In this document: positions 9,712 to 19,554 of the stretch, piece by piece
Layout of the letters: each line of letters starts with the position of its first letter
Position numbering within the stretch: position 1 is the first letter of the stretch
Origin: Prochlorococcus sp. AG-449-O05
GTDB lineage: Bacteria; Cyanobacteriota; Cyanobacteriia; PCC-6307; Cyanobiaceae
Reading direction: 5' to 3'
DNA length: 40,569 nt
NCBI GenBank assembly: GCA_003212195.1
Contig: QCQM01000006.1
Span: 1 to 40,569 of the forward strand
Notes under the pieces: model-generated
What the model saw: only the letters and a program-made list of their open reading frames with translations
What the model was told of the DNA's origin: nothing
Database searches by the model: none
Position numbers and translations under genes: made by a program

Positions 9712-12700
9712 CTAGGAAACTAATGATTTCAAATTAACATGGAATGATTTATCTTCTAATAATTTGCATGCTCCTTGAATATCTCCAATACAGAATTGTT
9801 CACCAAATTTAACGTAGGTAATACTATTTTTATTTCTTACTGCAGCTAAAACTGGAATCTTGATTCCACATCTACCTTTTTCTGGTTTAAATTTAATCAA
9901 ACAGTCTCTTAAAGAATTTTGTACTCTTACGTCTGATGCTTGAGAACTTTCAAGATTAATAATGAGCAATTTAAGGTTATCTATTTCTCTGCAATCATCA
10001 ATTATTAGCTGAGTCTTATCACTTTTTTTATCTATTGTTCCCCAGACTAATAATCTAGTATCAGTCAAAAGAAACTCTGATAATCTAACATAGGTTTTTG
10101 GAAAAACTATTGCTTCACAACTTCCAGAAAGATCTTCCAATTGAACAATAGCCATCCGGTCTCCTTTTCTCGTAGTAATTTGCTTCAAATCTGGGATCAT
10201 TCCAACTAAAGAGACTTTGGTTCTATCTTTTGTTTCTTCTAACTGCGATATGCTTATAGGAGATATAAGTTTTGCTGGTTTAGTTAAATGCTTTAGAGGA
10301 TGATCAGATAAATAAAAGCCTAAAAGCTGCTTTTCTAACTTTAACTTCTCAATAAGTGAATAGTCATCAACCTTAGCTAATTGCGAATCTGAAAAAGCAA
10401 CATTAGAAAATTCTTCTTTGGTGTCAAATAGATTCCCTTGCCCAGATAATTTATCACGATTTCTTGAAGAGGCCCACTCAATAACATGTTCGAGATCTGA
10501 CAATAATTGAGCTCTATTATTATTATTTGAAAACTCATCTAGTGCTCCACAATGAATGAGAGATTCAAGAGTTCTTTTGTTAAGGACATTAGAAGGTAAA
10601 CGATCGCACAAATCTGCTAGTGACTTAAAGATTCCAAAACTATTTCGGTTTTCAATAATATTTCTTATTGCTGAATCTCCTAAATTCTTAATTGCAGATA
10701 GCCCGAATAAAATCTGATTATTCTTAATAGTAAAATCAAACCCAGAAAAATTAATGCTTGGTGAAATAACCTCTATTCCCATCGAATAACAATTGGAAAT
10801 ATATCTTTGCATCTTGTCACTGGAGCCTGAATTTACGCTTAAAAGGGCTGCCATATATGCGACAGGAAAATGAGCTTTTAAAAATGCAGTTTGATAAGTT
10901 ACTGCACCATAAGCCGTTGAATGACTTTTGTTAAAACAATATTCTGCGAATAAAACCATTTGATCAAAAAGATCATTTGCTAATTTTTCATTTACACCTT
11001 TCTTCATAGAACCGTTTACAAAAATATTTCGATGCTTTACCATCTCGGATACTTTCTTTTTACCCATTGCTCTTCGAAGTAAATCAGCGTCCCCTAAAGA
11101 ATAACCAGCCAGGTCTTGAGCAATTTTCATGATTTGTTCTTGGTAAACCATAATTCCATAGGTTTCTGTGAGAATTGACTTAATAAAAGGATGAGGAAAA
11201 TCAACTTTTTCGTTCCCATTTTTACGATTTATGAACTTAGGAATGAGGCCTGCATCAAGAGGACCAGGTCTATAAAGAGCCAGTATGGATGATATATCCT
11301 CTAGAGAGTTGGGTTTGAAATCCCTAACGACCTGCTTCATACCAGAGGATTCAAGCTGAAAAATACCTTCAAGATCTCCTCTCCCAATAAGCTCAAAGGT
11401 TTTGCCATCATTTTGAGGTAATTCATCAATATTTAGTTTCTTTCCAGTGGATTGATTAATAAGGGAAACTGTTTTTTCAATCATCGTAAGATTCTTAAGA
11501 CCCAAGAAATCCATTTTCAATAATCCAAGTGATTCGATATCATCCATAGAATATTGGGTTATTATTTGACCTTCATTATTCCTTTGAAGAGGAACAAGTT
11601 CGTCTAGAGGATCTGATGAGATAACAACTCCAGCGGCATGAACACCATATGTTTTATTAGTTCCTTCAATTCTCAAAGCCAAATCAACCCATTTTTTCAC
11701 CTTATTATCATGAAGATATTTGTCTCTAAACTCTTGGCTAGGAGAATTTTTATCAATCATTTCATTTAGCTTATGAGGTTTACCTCTCACAACTGGTATT
11801 AACTTAGCTAATTTATCTGCCTCTCCATATGGTATGTCTAGAACCCTTGCAACATCTTTTAAAACCGCCTTAGAGGTCATTTTATTGAAAGTAATTATTT
11901 GCGCAACTTTATCCTCTCCATAACGATTAGTAACATAATCAATTACTTCATTTCTTCTGTCAATACAAAAATCAGTATCAATATCTGGCATAGACTTTCT
12001 TGCCGGATTTAAAAATCTCTCAAACAACAATCCATGCTCTACAGGATCTATATTTGTGATTTGAAGGGCATAAGCTACTAGTGAACCAGCTGCAGAACCT
12101 CTACCTGGTCCTACTGGGATAAAGTTATCTCTAGCAAATTTTATGTAGTCCCAAACAACCAAAAAATAATCTGGGAAACCCATATCTTTTATAATTTTTA
12201 ATTCGGAAGATAGACGACTTTTATAGTTCTCATCAACTTCATTAAGATCATTTTTTTTAAGTCTCTTTAAAAGACCATTGTAAGATAACTGAGTTAGGAA
12301 AGAAAATGAATCTGTATCTTTGTTGAGAGGGAATTTTGGCATTCTATAGTTACCAAACAAATCAAATTCTTCAACTTTTCGAGAAATTTCTACTGTATTG
12401 TTCACTGCCTCATTAATTGATTCATCATCAATATGATCTTTAAAAAGTTCAAGCATTTCACTTTCACTTTTAATATATTCTGTACCCGTATATCTCAATC
12501 TTTTTTCGTCACTTATTAGTTTTCCTGTTAATACACAAAGTAAAGCATCATGCGCTTCAACATCCATATTTGACAAGTAATGAGCATCATTGGTGGCGAT
12601 CACTTTTATTTGGTGCTTCTTCCCAATTTTTATCAATTCAACATTAACAATTCTATCCTCAATAGAGCCGTGATCTTGTATTTCTAGATAAAAATCATCT

Positions 12701-13215
12701 GCAAATAATTTTTTATACCAAAGAGCTATATCCTCTGCTACGTCTAATCTACCTTTTAAGATGGCCTGAGGTATTTCTCCACCAAGACAAGCTGTAGAGA
12801 CTATTAGTCCGTCACTATATTTACTTAAAGTAGTTTTATCAATACATGGTCTAGAAAAAATACCTCGACCTCTCATCCCATTTAGGTGACTAATTGTTGT
12901 TAACTTAACTAGGTTCTTATAACCAGTATAATTTTTAGCTAACACCACCAAATGATATCTTTTTTCTTTTTTAGGTTGAGGATCATCAATAGAACCATTA
13001 ATAACGTACATTTCATTACCAATAATTGGTTTTATGCCTTTCTCATTGCATTTTTTGACCAAATCAAGAACTCCATACATAACTCCATGATCAGTAATAG
13101 CGATAGATTCCATTCCAAGATCAGAAGCTCTATCAACAATTTTTGAAATTTGACTGGCTCCATCAAGTAAGCTGTAGTCACTATGATTATGAAGTGGAAC
13201 GAAACCCATATTCAA
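9712..13215 (-). CDS. dnaE: DNA polymerase III alpha subunit
   Basis: 1167 aa; FVPLHNHSDYSLLDGA PHP domain; PVGPGRGSAAGSLVAYAL; PDIDTDFCIDRR; ALYRPGPLDAGLIPKFINRKNG. Confidence 0.98.
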   Translation of the reverse strand: MNMGFVPLHNHSDYSLLDGASQISKIVDRASDLGMESIAITDHGVMYGVLDLVKKCNEKGIKPIIGNEMYVINGSIDDPQPKKEKRYHLVVLAKNYTGYKNLVKLTTISHLNGMRGRGIFSRPCIDKTTLSKYSDGLIVSTACLGGEIPQAILKGRLDVAEDIALWYKKLFADDFYLEIQDHGSIEDRIVNVELIKIGKKHQIKVIATNDAHYLSNMDVEAHDALLCVLTGKLISDEKRLRYTGTEYIKSESEMLELFKDHIDDESINEAVNNTVEISRKVEEFDLFGNYRMPKFPLNKDTDSFSFLTQLSYNGLLKRLKKNDLNEVDENYKSRLSSELKIIKDMGFPDYFLVVWDYIKFARDNFIPVGPGRGSAAGSLVAYALQITNIDPVEHGLLFERFLNPARKSMPDIDTDFCIDRRNEVIDYVTNRYGEDKVAQIITFNKMTSKAVLKDVARVLDIPYGEADKLAKLIPVVRGKPHKLNEMIDKNSPSQEFRDKYLHDNKVKKWVDLALRIEGTNKTYGVHAAGVVISSDPLDELVPLQRNNEGQIITQYSMDDIESLGLLKMDFLGLKNLTMIEKTVSLINQSTGKKLNIDELPQNDGKTFELIGRGDLEGIFQLESSGMKQVVRDFKPNSLEDISSILALYRPGPLDAGLIPKFINRKNGNEKVDFPHPFIKSILTETYGIMVYQEQIMKIAQDLAGYSLGDADLLRRAMGKKKVSEMVKHRNIFVNGSMKKGVNEKLANDLFDQMVLFAEYCFNKSHSTAYGAVTYQTAFLKAHFPVAYMAALLSVNSGSSDKMQRYISNCYSMGIEVISPSINFSGFDFTIKNNQILFGLSAIKNLGDSAIRNIIENRNSFGIFKSLADLCDRLPSNVLNKRTLESLIHCGALDEFSNNNNRAQLLSDLEHVIEWASSRNRDKLSGQGNLFDTKEEFSNVAFSDSQLAKVDDYSLIEKLKLEKQLLGFYLSDHPLKHLTKPAKLISPISISQLEETKDRTKVSLVGMIPDLKQITTRKGDRMAIVQLEDLSGSCEAIVFPKTYVRLSEFLLTDTRLLVWGTIDKKSDKTQLIIDDCREIDNLKLLIINLESSQASDVRVQNSLRDCLIKFKPEKGRCGIKIPVLAAVRNKNSITYVKFGEQFCIGDIQGACKLLEDKSFHVNLKSLVS

Positions 13216-13293
13216 ATAATTTATATATATAAGATAGAGAAAATTTCTAAAAGATCTATACTTTGTGCTTACAAATTAATTATTAATACAACT

Positions 13294-14743
13294 TTAGAAT
13301 AAAGATCTATTCTTTATCACCTGAGCATCAATTTCAAAAATATTTGCGGCATTCAATATTCTATCTTCTTCTAATACATTGCCGATTAATTGCATTCCTA
13401 TAGGTAATCCTTTGGTGTCAAAACCGCAAGGAATGCTGATTGCCGGAAGTCCGGCTAAATTAACAGGAACAGTTAATAGATCAGACAAATACATCGAAAG
13501 TGGATCATTTACGAAATCACCCTTCAAAAAAGCGGTAGTTGGGCATGTTGGAGTTAATAAAAGATCTACTTTCTTAAAAGCATTATCAAAATCTTTTCTT
13601 ATAAGTGTCCTAACTTTTTGTGCCTTCTTGTAATAAGCATCACTGTATCCAGCTGACAAAGCATATGTTCCTATCAAAATTCTTCTTTGAACTTCATCTC
13701 CAAATCCTTCAGCCCTACTTTTTGATGTCATATCAATAAGATTTGAAGCTTCATTCGATCTATAGCCATATTTGACTCCATCGTATCTAGCTAAATTTGC
13801 GGAGGCTTCAGATGGTGCAATGACATAATATGTAGCGATTCCATCATTAAATCTAGGACATTCAACTTCGACAATTTCGGCTCCTAAAGTTTTGAATCTA
13901 TGAACTCCAGAAAGCACAGACTCTTTAACTTCTGGATTAAGCCCTGGATGTTCAAAACATTCTCTAATGATTCCAATTTTAAGACCCTTTATGGATTTAT
14001 TTAAATCAGTCAAATAATTTGGTACTGGTTTATCAAGACATGTTGAGTCAAAGGGGTCTTTACCAGATATTGAATAAAGAATTTCTGCAGCATCAGAAAC
14101 CGTATTTGTAATTGGGCCAATTTGATCAAGAGAGCTAGCAAATGCTACTAGCCCCCATCTGCTAACTCTGCCATAAGTAGGTTTAAGACCTACAACACCA
14201 CAAAAAGAAGCTGGTTGTCTTATGGATCCTCCTGTGTCAGATCCTAAAGCAGCAGCACAAAAACCAGCTGCAACTGAAGCAGCACTTCCACCTGAACTTC
14301 CGCCTGGCACTCGATTTATATCCCAAGGATTTGAAGTGACACCAAAACTAGAAGTTTCTGTTGAACTACCCATTGCAAATTCATCTAAATTTGTTTTTCC
14401 TAAACAAATTCCCCCTGAAGACCATAATTTATTTGATGCTGTAGATTCATATGGTGCAACAAAATTTTTGAGCATTTTACTTGCACAAGTAGTTGCAACA
14501 CCTTTAGTACAAATATTATCCTTAATCGCAATTGGCATCCCCGCAAGGGGGGGGGAGTTCTTCATTATTTTGAATTAATTTGTCTATATTCTCAGCTTGC
14601 TCTATGGCACTATCTTTTGTAATACAAATATATGAATTAATTTCAGGGTCTTTATGATCGATTTTTTCAAAAATATCACTGACTAATTCTTTAACAGAAG
14701 CATTATTCTTAGTAATTTCCTTTCTTAAAGAATTAAAATTCAT
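13294..14743 (-). CDS. gatA: Aspartyl/glutamyl-tRNA amidotransferase subunit A, interrupted by a one-base frameshift at a C9 tract (reported as ORFs 14522..14743 and 13294..14565)
   Basis: N-terminal ORF ends ...[16 protein letters not shown]; the downstream frame carries ...[29 protein letters not shown]...[44 protein letters not shown]. Removing one C restores ...[18 protein letters not shown]. Confidence 0.93.
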
Positions 14744-14761
14744 TTCTAAAAATTAAAGTTA

Positions 14762-14977
14762 TCAAACAGTAAGTGGTTCTTCTTTTTTGCAGCGAACCAG
14801 AGTATGTTTAATATTTTTAGAACCTTCCTTAGAAAGATCATTAATAAAAGAAGACAAATTTTCTTTTAAACTACGTTTAGTAATGAATGGACCGAACCAA
14901 TAAGTTCCACTAGGTTGATTTGTCTCAATTTTAGCCCACCAGGCTAAGCCGAGTTTGTTTCCAAAATTTCTAATCAA
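14762..14977 (-). CDS. DUF1816-like cyanobacterial protein
   Basis: 71 aa; LGLAWWAKIETNQPSGTYWFGPFITKRSL resembles the DUF1816 pattern. Confidence 0.75.
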   Translation of the reverse strand: MIRNFGNKLGLAWWAKIETNQPSGTYWFGPFITKRSLKENLSSFINDLSKEGSKNIKHTLVRCKKEEPLTV

Positions 14978-15129
14978 TTTCTTTGGCCTGATAGACCATC
15001 AATTCTTGTTAAATTCTATACAATTTTGAAGTGAAAATTCAATAAATTATAATTAATCATAAAAATGTATTGAAACAACAACATTTTAGGAATCATTAAA
15101 AACAGTGATATTTTTTACAAAACAATTAT

Positions 15130-16134
15130 TTACTTGCTTAAGTGAAAAAGTGATATGGCAGCCGCCACAGATGCATTTAAACTTGAAGTCTTACCTTTAA
15201 GAGGGATACTTAATAAATAATCGCATTTTTTTTGAGTGAGCAATGAAATACCTTTATCTTCAGAACCAACTATAACTACCAAGGGGGCTTTTTCTAGAAA
15301 ATTTGAGATAGATAATTGACCATCTCCAGATAAACCAACAATAAGAAAACCATTTTTCTTAAGCTCCTCAAGTGCTCTATTTAAGTTAACAACTCTACTT
15401 ACCTGCAAATGTTCTAGAGCTCCTGCAGCTACCTTGGCAACGGTTCCCGTCAATCCAGCAGATCTTCTCTGAGGAATGATGATGCCCTTGCAGTCAAATG
15501 CTTCTGCTGATCTTATAATCGCTCCAACATTATGTGGATCAGTAATACCATCTAATGCAAGTATTATAGGATTTGTACAATTGTGTTTTGACAAATCTAT
15601 TAAATGTTCTAGGGGTATTGTTTTAGAGCAAGCTAATTGCAATGCAACACCTTGATGAGAAGCACCATAAGTCAATTGCGAAAGCCTGTTCCAAGAAACT
15701 TCTTCAATGAGAACTCCTTTTGATTTAAGGTCCTTAAGCAGAATATAGAATTTGTCTGAAGAAAAGATTTCCGAAGTACACCAAATCCTATTAATCGGTC
15801 TTTCACTAGTAAGAGCCTCATAAACTGAATGTTTGCCCCATATCCAATCATCAAAATTTCTCTTATTAGTAAATTCATGATGATTATCAGGATTTTTATT
15901 AGGAAATTCAGAACTAGAATTGAATTTTGGCTTTCTTCTTTTTAAAACTGAAAAAGGATTTTTTTTATTATTTTGATTTAAATTTTCAAAATTCTTATTT
16001 TTAGCAGAATTGTTCATAAATCTTTCATTTTTTTCTGAGTGATTTGAATTTTTTGAGTAAAAACCATAATCTGAATTTTTCTTATAATCTTTATTATTCT
16101 TACCTGGAAATTTTTTTTTAGAAGAGTTTTTCAT
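15130..16134 (-). CDS. rlmB: TrmH/SpoU-family RNA 2'-O-methyltransferase (RlmB-like) with Asn/Lys-rich N-terminal extension
   Basis: IILALDGITDPHNVGAIIRSAEAFDCKGIIIPQRRSAGLTGTVAKVAAGALEHL...VVIVGSEDKGIS...LSIPLKGKTSSLNASVAAAI. Confidence 0.92.
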   Translation of the reverse strand: MKNSSKKKFPGKNNKDYKKNSDYGFYSKNSNHSEKNERFMNNSAKNKNFENLNQNNKKNPFSVLKRRKPKFNSSSEFPNKNPDNHHEFTNKRNFDDWIWGKHSVYEALTSERPINRIWCTSEIFSSDKFYILLKDLKSKGVLIEEVSWNRLSQLTYGASHQGVALQLACSKTIPLEHLIDLSKHNCTNPIILALDGITDPHNVGAIIRSAEAFDCKGIIIPQRRSAGLTGTVAKVAAGALEHLQVSRVVNLNRALEELKKNGFLIVGLSGDGQLSISNFLEKAPLVVIVGSEDKGISLLTQKKCDYLLSIPLKGKTSSLNASVAAAISLFHLSK

Positions 16135-16138
16135 TGGT

Positions 16139-16537
16139 TCAATTCACATTTAAATCTAAATATTCAAAAAGTTTTGATAATCTTTGAGGATCTTTTAAAA
16201 ATAGCCAACCTATGAGAGTTTCAAAACCGGTTGCTCTGGAGTATATGGTAGGGTCTGAAGACTTTGGATATCTCTTTGTTTTATTTCTAGCACGCCTAAT
16301 TAAATCCAGTTCATTTGAATTTAATAAATGTTCAATTTGACTTAATGAATTTGACTGAGATTTTGCTTTTACCTCGTTTACTACAGATAAATGGAGAACT
16401 TTTGATTTTAAAGGGAAATGAACATATCTTAGTCTTTGATGAAGCTCCCATACCGAATCTCCAAGCCAAGCAAGTTGAATAACGCCAATATCCTCAGGAG
16501 ATCCATTCGGAACCAAATTTTGAAGCCAATAATTCAA
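16139..16537 (-). CDS. mrnC: Mini-ribonuclease III (TTG start)
   Basis: QLAWLGDSVWELHQRLRYV; RRARNKTKRYPKSSDPTIYSRATGFETLIGWLFL. Confidence 0.88.
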   Translation of the reverse strand: MNYWLQNLVPNGSPEDIGVIQLAWLGDSVWELHQRLRYVHFPLKSKVLHLSVVNEVKAKSQSNSLSQIEHLLNSNELDLIRRARNKTKRYPKSSDPTIYSRATGFETLIGWLFLKDPQRLSKLFEYLDLNVN

Positions 16538-16899
16538 TTTTGTAAATAATTTAATGCATCTTCAAGGCTTGACTTTAAATTAAGAAAATCACCTAAACGA
16601 ACAAGTTTAATTGTTTGGGCCACTCTCGAATTACCAACAACAGAAAAACCAAGTTTAGAATTTTTGCATTCTTTAGCAGTCTGAACAAGAGCTCCAAGAC
16701 CCGAGGAATCTAAGAAATCTATTTTTGTAAGATCAACAACTAAAGGAAGCTCTTTATTTAAATGATTAGTTACAAAAGTCTTAAATTGTTTTTCTGAGAA
16801 AGCATCAAGTTGGCCTTTAAAAGTAAAAACAATAATATTTGTTTTAACGTCAAGGTTTCCTCTTAAAGAAACCGTTAACTTCTGGAAATCTTCTATGAT
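16534..16899 (-). CDS. STAS-domain anti-sigma-factor antagonist-like protein with non-canonical start (ATC at 16899 or ATA at 16896)
   Basis: Absent from ORF track. Reverse-strand translation: (I)IEDFQKLTVSLRGNLDVKTNIIVFTFKGQLDAFSEKQFKTFVTNHLNKELPLVVDLTKIDFLDSSGLGALVQTAKECKNSKLGFSVVGNSRVAQTIKLVRLGDFLNLKSSLEDALNYLQN*. DSSGLGAL is the STAS phospho-site motif. GGAGG lies 6 or 9 nt upstream of ATC/ATA; TAG immediately precedes ATC in frame. Confidence 0.88.
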   Translation of the reverse strand: MIEDFQKLTVSLRGNLDVKTNIIVFTFKGQLDAFSEKQFKTFVTNHLNKELPLVVDLTKIDFLDSSGLGALVQTAKECKNSKLGFSVVGNSRVAQTIKLVRLGDFLNLKSSLEDALNYLQN

Positions 16900-16960
16900 C
16901 TAATACCTCCAAAAAATTAATGTATCAAATGTAATTATCAAATCAAAAGAAAACAATATG

Positions 16961-18100
16961 TCAACATCTTTCTAACATTAGAGAAACAAATTTTTTAAAT
17001 AAATAATCTGAATCATGTGGACCAGGTCCTGCTTCTGGATGATATTGCACACTAAATATTGGCTTATTATTAACTTCTAAGCCAGCAACAGTATTATCGT
17101 TGAGGTTGAAGTGAGTTATCCTAACTAAATCCTTTGGAAGAGAATTATGATCAATAGCAAAACCATGATTTTGACTAGTTATCTCAATTTTATTATTTTC
17201 ACCACAAGGGTGATTTAAACCACGGTGTCCAAAGGGTAATTTATAAGTTGAACCTCCTAATGCTAATCCAAATATTTGGTGGCCTAGGCAAATACCAAAC
17301 ATGGGTATTTCACCAAATTCAATAAGCGCTTTCGCTAATTCTATACCTTCAGAAACAGAAGCAGGATCACCTGGACCATTTGAGAAAAATATACCATCCG
17401 GCTTATTGGATAAAACATCTTTTATAGAAGATTTAAACGGCAAAACCAAAACTTCACAACCATGAGATACAAGTCTATTTAGGATTGAATTTTTAATTCC
17501 AAAATCAATTGCTACTATTTTTAATTTTTTTGAAGATTGAACATATCTTTTTCTTAAATCAAAAGTTGTTTGTGTATGACTTTTCCATAAATATTGTTGC
17601 TTTGTTGAAACTAGTTTTGATAAATTTAATCCCTCCATCTTTGGCATCTTATTAATTATGTTTAAACAAATGTCATCAGTTTTATCTAGAGAGGTAATAA
17701 CTCCATTCATCGCGCCACTAGATCTTAAAATTTTAACAAGAGCTCTTGTATCAATTCCATAAAGACCTATGATGTTTTTCTCAACTAACCATTGATTAAA
17801 ACTCTTTTTAGATCTCCAATTACTGCTATTAGATGAAAAATTTCTAACAATTATCCCTTTAACGTTGCTATTAGATTCTGAATCTTCAAAATTAATACCA
17901 GTATTTCCTATCTCTGGATAAGTAAATGTTAATATCTGTCCGTAATAACTTGGATCAGTAATAACTTCTTGATATCCGGTCATTCCGGTATTAAAAACTA
18001 TTTCACCAGTGGCTGTACCAGAAGCACCAAAAAAGAATCCTGGGAATACAATTCCATTACTTAAAACTAATTTCGCGTTTTTCTTATATGGATTAATCAT
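16961..18100 (-). CDS. carA: Carbamoyl-phosphate synthase small subunit (start MINPYKKNAKLVLSNG; track ORF extends to 18160)
   Basis: GEIVFNTGMTGYQEVITDPSYYGQILTFTYPEIGN; GIFFSNGPGDP; MFGICLGHQIFGLALGG; SVQYHPEAGPGPHDSDYLF. Confidence 0.96.
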   Translation of the reverse strand: MINPYKKNAKLVLSNGIVFPGFFFGASGTATGEIVFNTGMTGYQEVITDPSYYGQILTFTYPEIGNTGINFEDSESNSNVKGIIVRNFSSNSSNWRSKKSFNQWLVEKNIIGLYGIDTRALVKILRSSGAMNGVITSLDKTDDICLNIINKMPKMEGLNLSKLVSTKQQYLWKSHTQTTFDLRKRYVQSSKKLKIVAIDFGIKNSILNRLVSHGCEVLVLPFKSSIKDVLSNKPDGIFFSNGPGDPASVSEGIELAKALIEFGEIPMFGICLGHQIFGLALGGSTYKLPFGHRGLNHPCGENNKIEITSQNHGFAIDHNSLPKDLVRITHFNLNDNTVAGLEVNNKPIFSVQYHPEAGPGPHDSDYLFKKFVSLMLERC

Positions 18101-18114
18101 CAATTTGTAATTAA

Positions 18115-19149
18115 TTAAGTTGCGGATAAATAATTTTTTAAGAGTAAGAACTTTTTCCAAGGATCTCCTTGATTAATTGAAAGTAGAGCTTTATTAAATC
18201 CCTCATTTAAATCATCCTCAATTCCTGCAGCCCAAAGCACTAAAGCAGCGTTCAAGGCAACAACCTCCATATGAGATTTTTGTCCAGAACCATTTAAAAC
18301 AGACTTTAATATTTCCTCATTAGACTCACAACCAGAAACTACAAGCTTTTCGTTAGCAATATTTTCATGTTTAAAATCTGAAATATTAATTTTTGAAAAC
18401 CGTAATTGACCATTTTCAACAAAAGCTAATTTATTTTCTCCTTGAAGTGAAGCCTCATCAAGGCCGCCAGAACCATGAACAACTATCGCTCTATTCATAC
18501 CCATTTTTAAAAGCGCCATTCCCATTGGTTTTAAAAGATCCTCAGAAGCAACACCCAAAACTTGGGCATTAGGTCTTAAAGGATTTACTAATGGTCCAAG
18601 TTGATTAAATATTGTTCTTATTCCAAGAGTTTTTCTTAATGGAGCAAGCTTTATTAAAGATTTATGCCAAACAGGTGCAAACAAAAAAGTAATTCCGATT
18701 TCACTTACAGCTGTTATTACTTTTTCTAATGAACAATCTAAATTTAAACCAAGATTCAACAAAACATCTGCAGATCCAACTTTTCCACTAGCACTTTTAT
18801 TTCCGTGTTTTGCAATTTTTACACCACAAGATGCAGCTACAAATGCTACTGCAGTTGAAATATTAAATGTATTAGCTCCATCCCCTCCCGTTCCGCAAGT
18901 ATCCACCAAATACAAATTTGGTCTTTCTACTGGCAATTTGCAAACATTTAGGAGTTCCTCAGCCATAGAACTTAGTTCCACACCTGTAGACCTCTTAGCT
19001 CTGAAAGCACTTAAAAAGGCTCCTGTTTCAACATCTGAAATTTCATCATTAAGCCACCTTTGCATTAAAGATCTAGAAGTTAAATCATCAAGGTTCTTCC
19101 CCTCTAACAAATTATTTAGGATTTCAGAGTTTGATAGATTAGAAAACAT
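18115..19149 (-). CDS. trpD: Anthranilate phosphoribosyltransferase
   Basis: [86 protein letters not shown]. Confidence 0.97.
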   Translation of the reverse strand: MFSNLSNSEILNNLLEGKNLDDLTSRSLMQRWLNDEISDVETGAFLSAFRAKRSTGVELSSMAEELLNVCKLPVERPNLYLVDTCGTGGDGANTFNISTAVAFVAASCGVKIAKHGNKSASGKVGSADVLLNLGLNLDCSLEKVITAVSEIGITFLFAPVWHKSLIKLAPLRKTLGIRTIFNQLGPLVNPLRPNAQVLGVASEDLLKPMGMALLKMGMNRAIVVHGSGGLDEASLQGENKLAFVENGQLRFSKINISDFKHENIANEKLVVSGCESNEEILKSVLNGSGQKSHMEVVALNAALVLWAAGIEDDLNEGFNKALLSINQGDPWKKFLLLKNYLSAT

Positions 19150-19177
19150 TTATTAAAAAAAATATTGCAGATAAAAT

Positions 19178-19474
19178 TCAATTTGAGGTGTCAAAACCTG
19201 ATCCAACTAAATCTTTATTTGTATTAGAAGGCCTGAAGCTTTTTGACCAAATATTTTTTGTTTTAAAAAAAAGACCATCTTTAGTGATTTTCCAAAATTT
19301 TAGAATTTTTTCAATATCATTTTTAATTTCAATTTCTCCAGGGAAATTGGTATAACGATTTATTAATCTAGCTAAATTTATATAATCAAGATCTTCTGGC
19401 GTTTTTTTAGTAATAAGGGAATCTATAATGGTCTTGTCGGTTTCATGTAAGGGATGAGTTTGGTCGTTACCCAT
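19178..19474 (-). CDS. Conserved cyanobacterial protein, DUF3288-like
   Basis: HPLHETDKTIIDSL...LARLINRYTNFPGEIEIKNDIEKILKFWKIT, 98 aa, intact ORF in a coding gap. Confidence 0.65.
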   Translation of the reverse strand: MGNDQTHPLHETDKTIIDSLITKKTPEDLDYINLARLINRYTNFPGEIEIKNDIEKILKFWKITKDGLFFKTKNIWSKSFRPSNTNKDLVGSGFDTSN

Positions 19475-19554
19475 AAATAAATACTAAATCATTTATAAAA
19501 TTAGCTCACATATTCAAAAATGAAACATTATCTTAATCATATCGGCAAAATTAA

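Noticed and set aside
14222-14578. 118-aa plus-strand ORF opposite gatA
   Set aside because: Mirror of conserved GatA motifs; no independent support.
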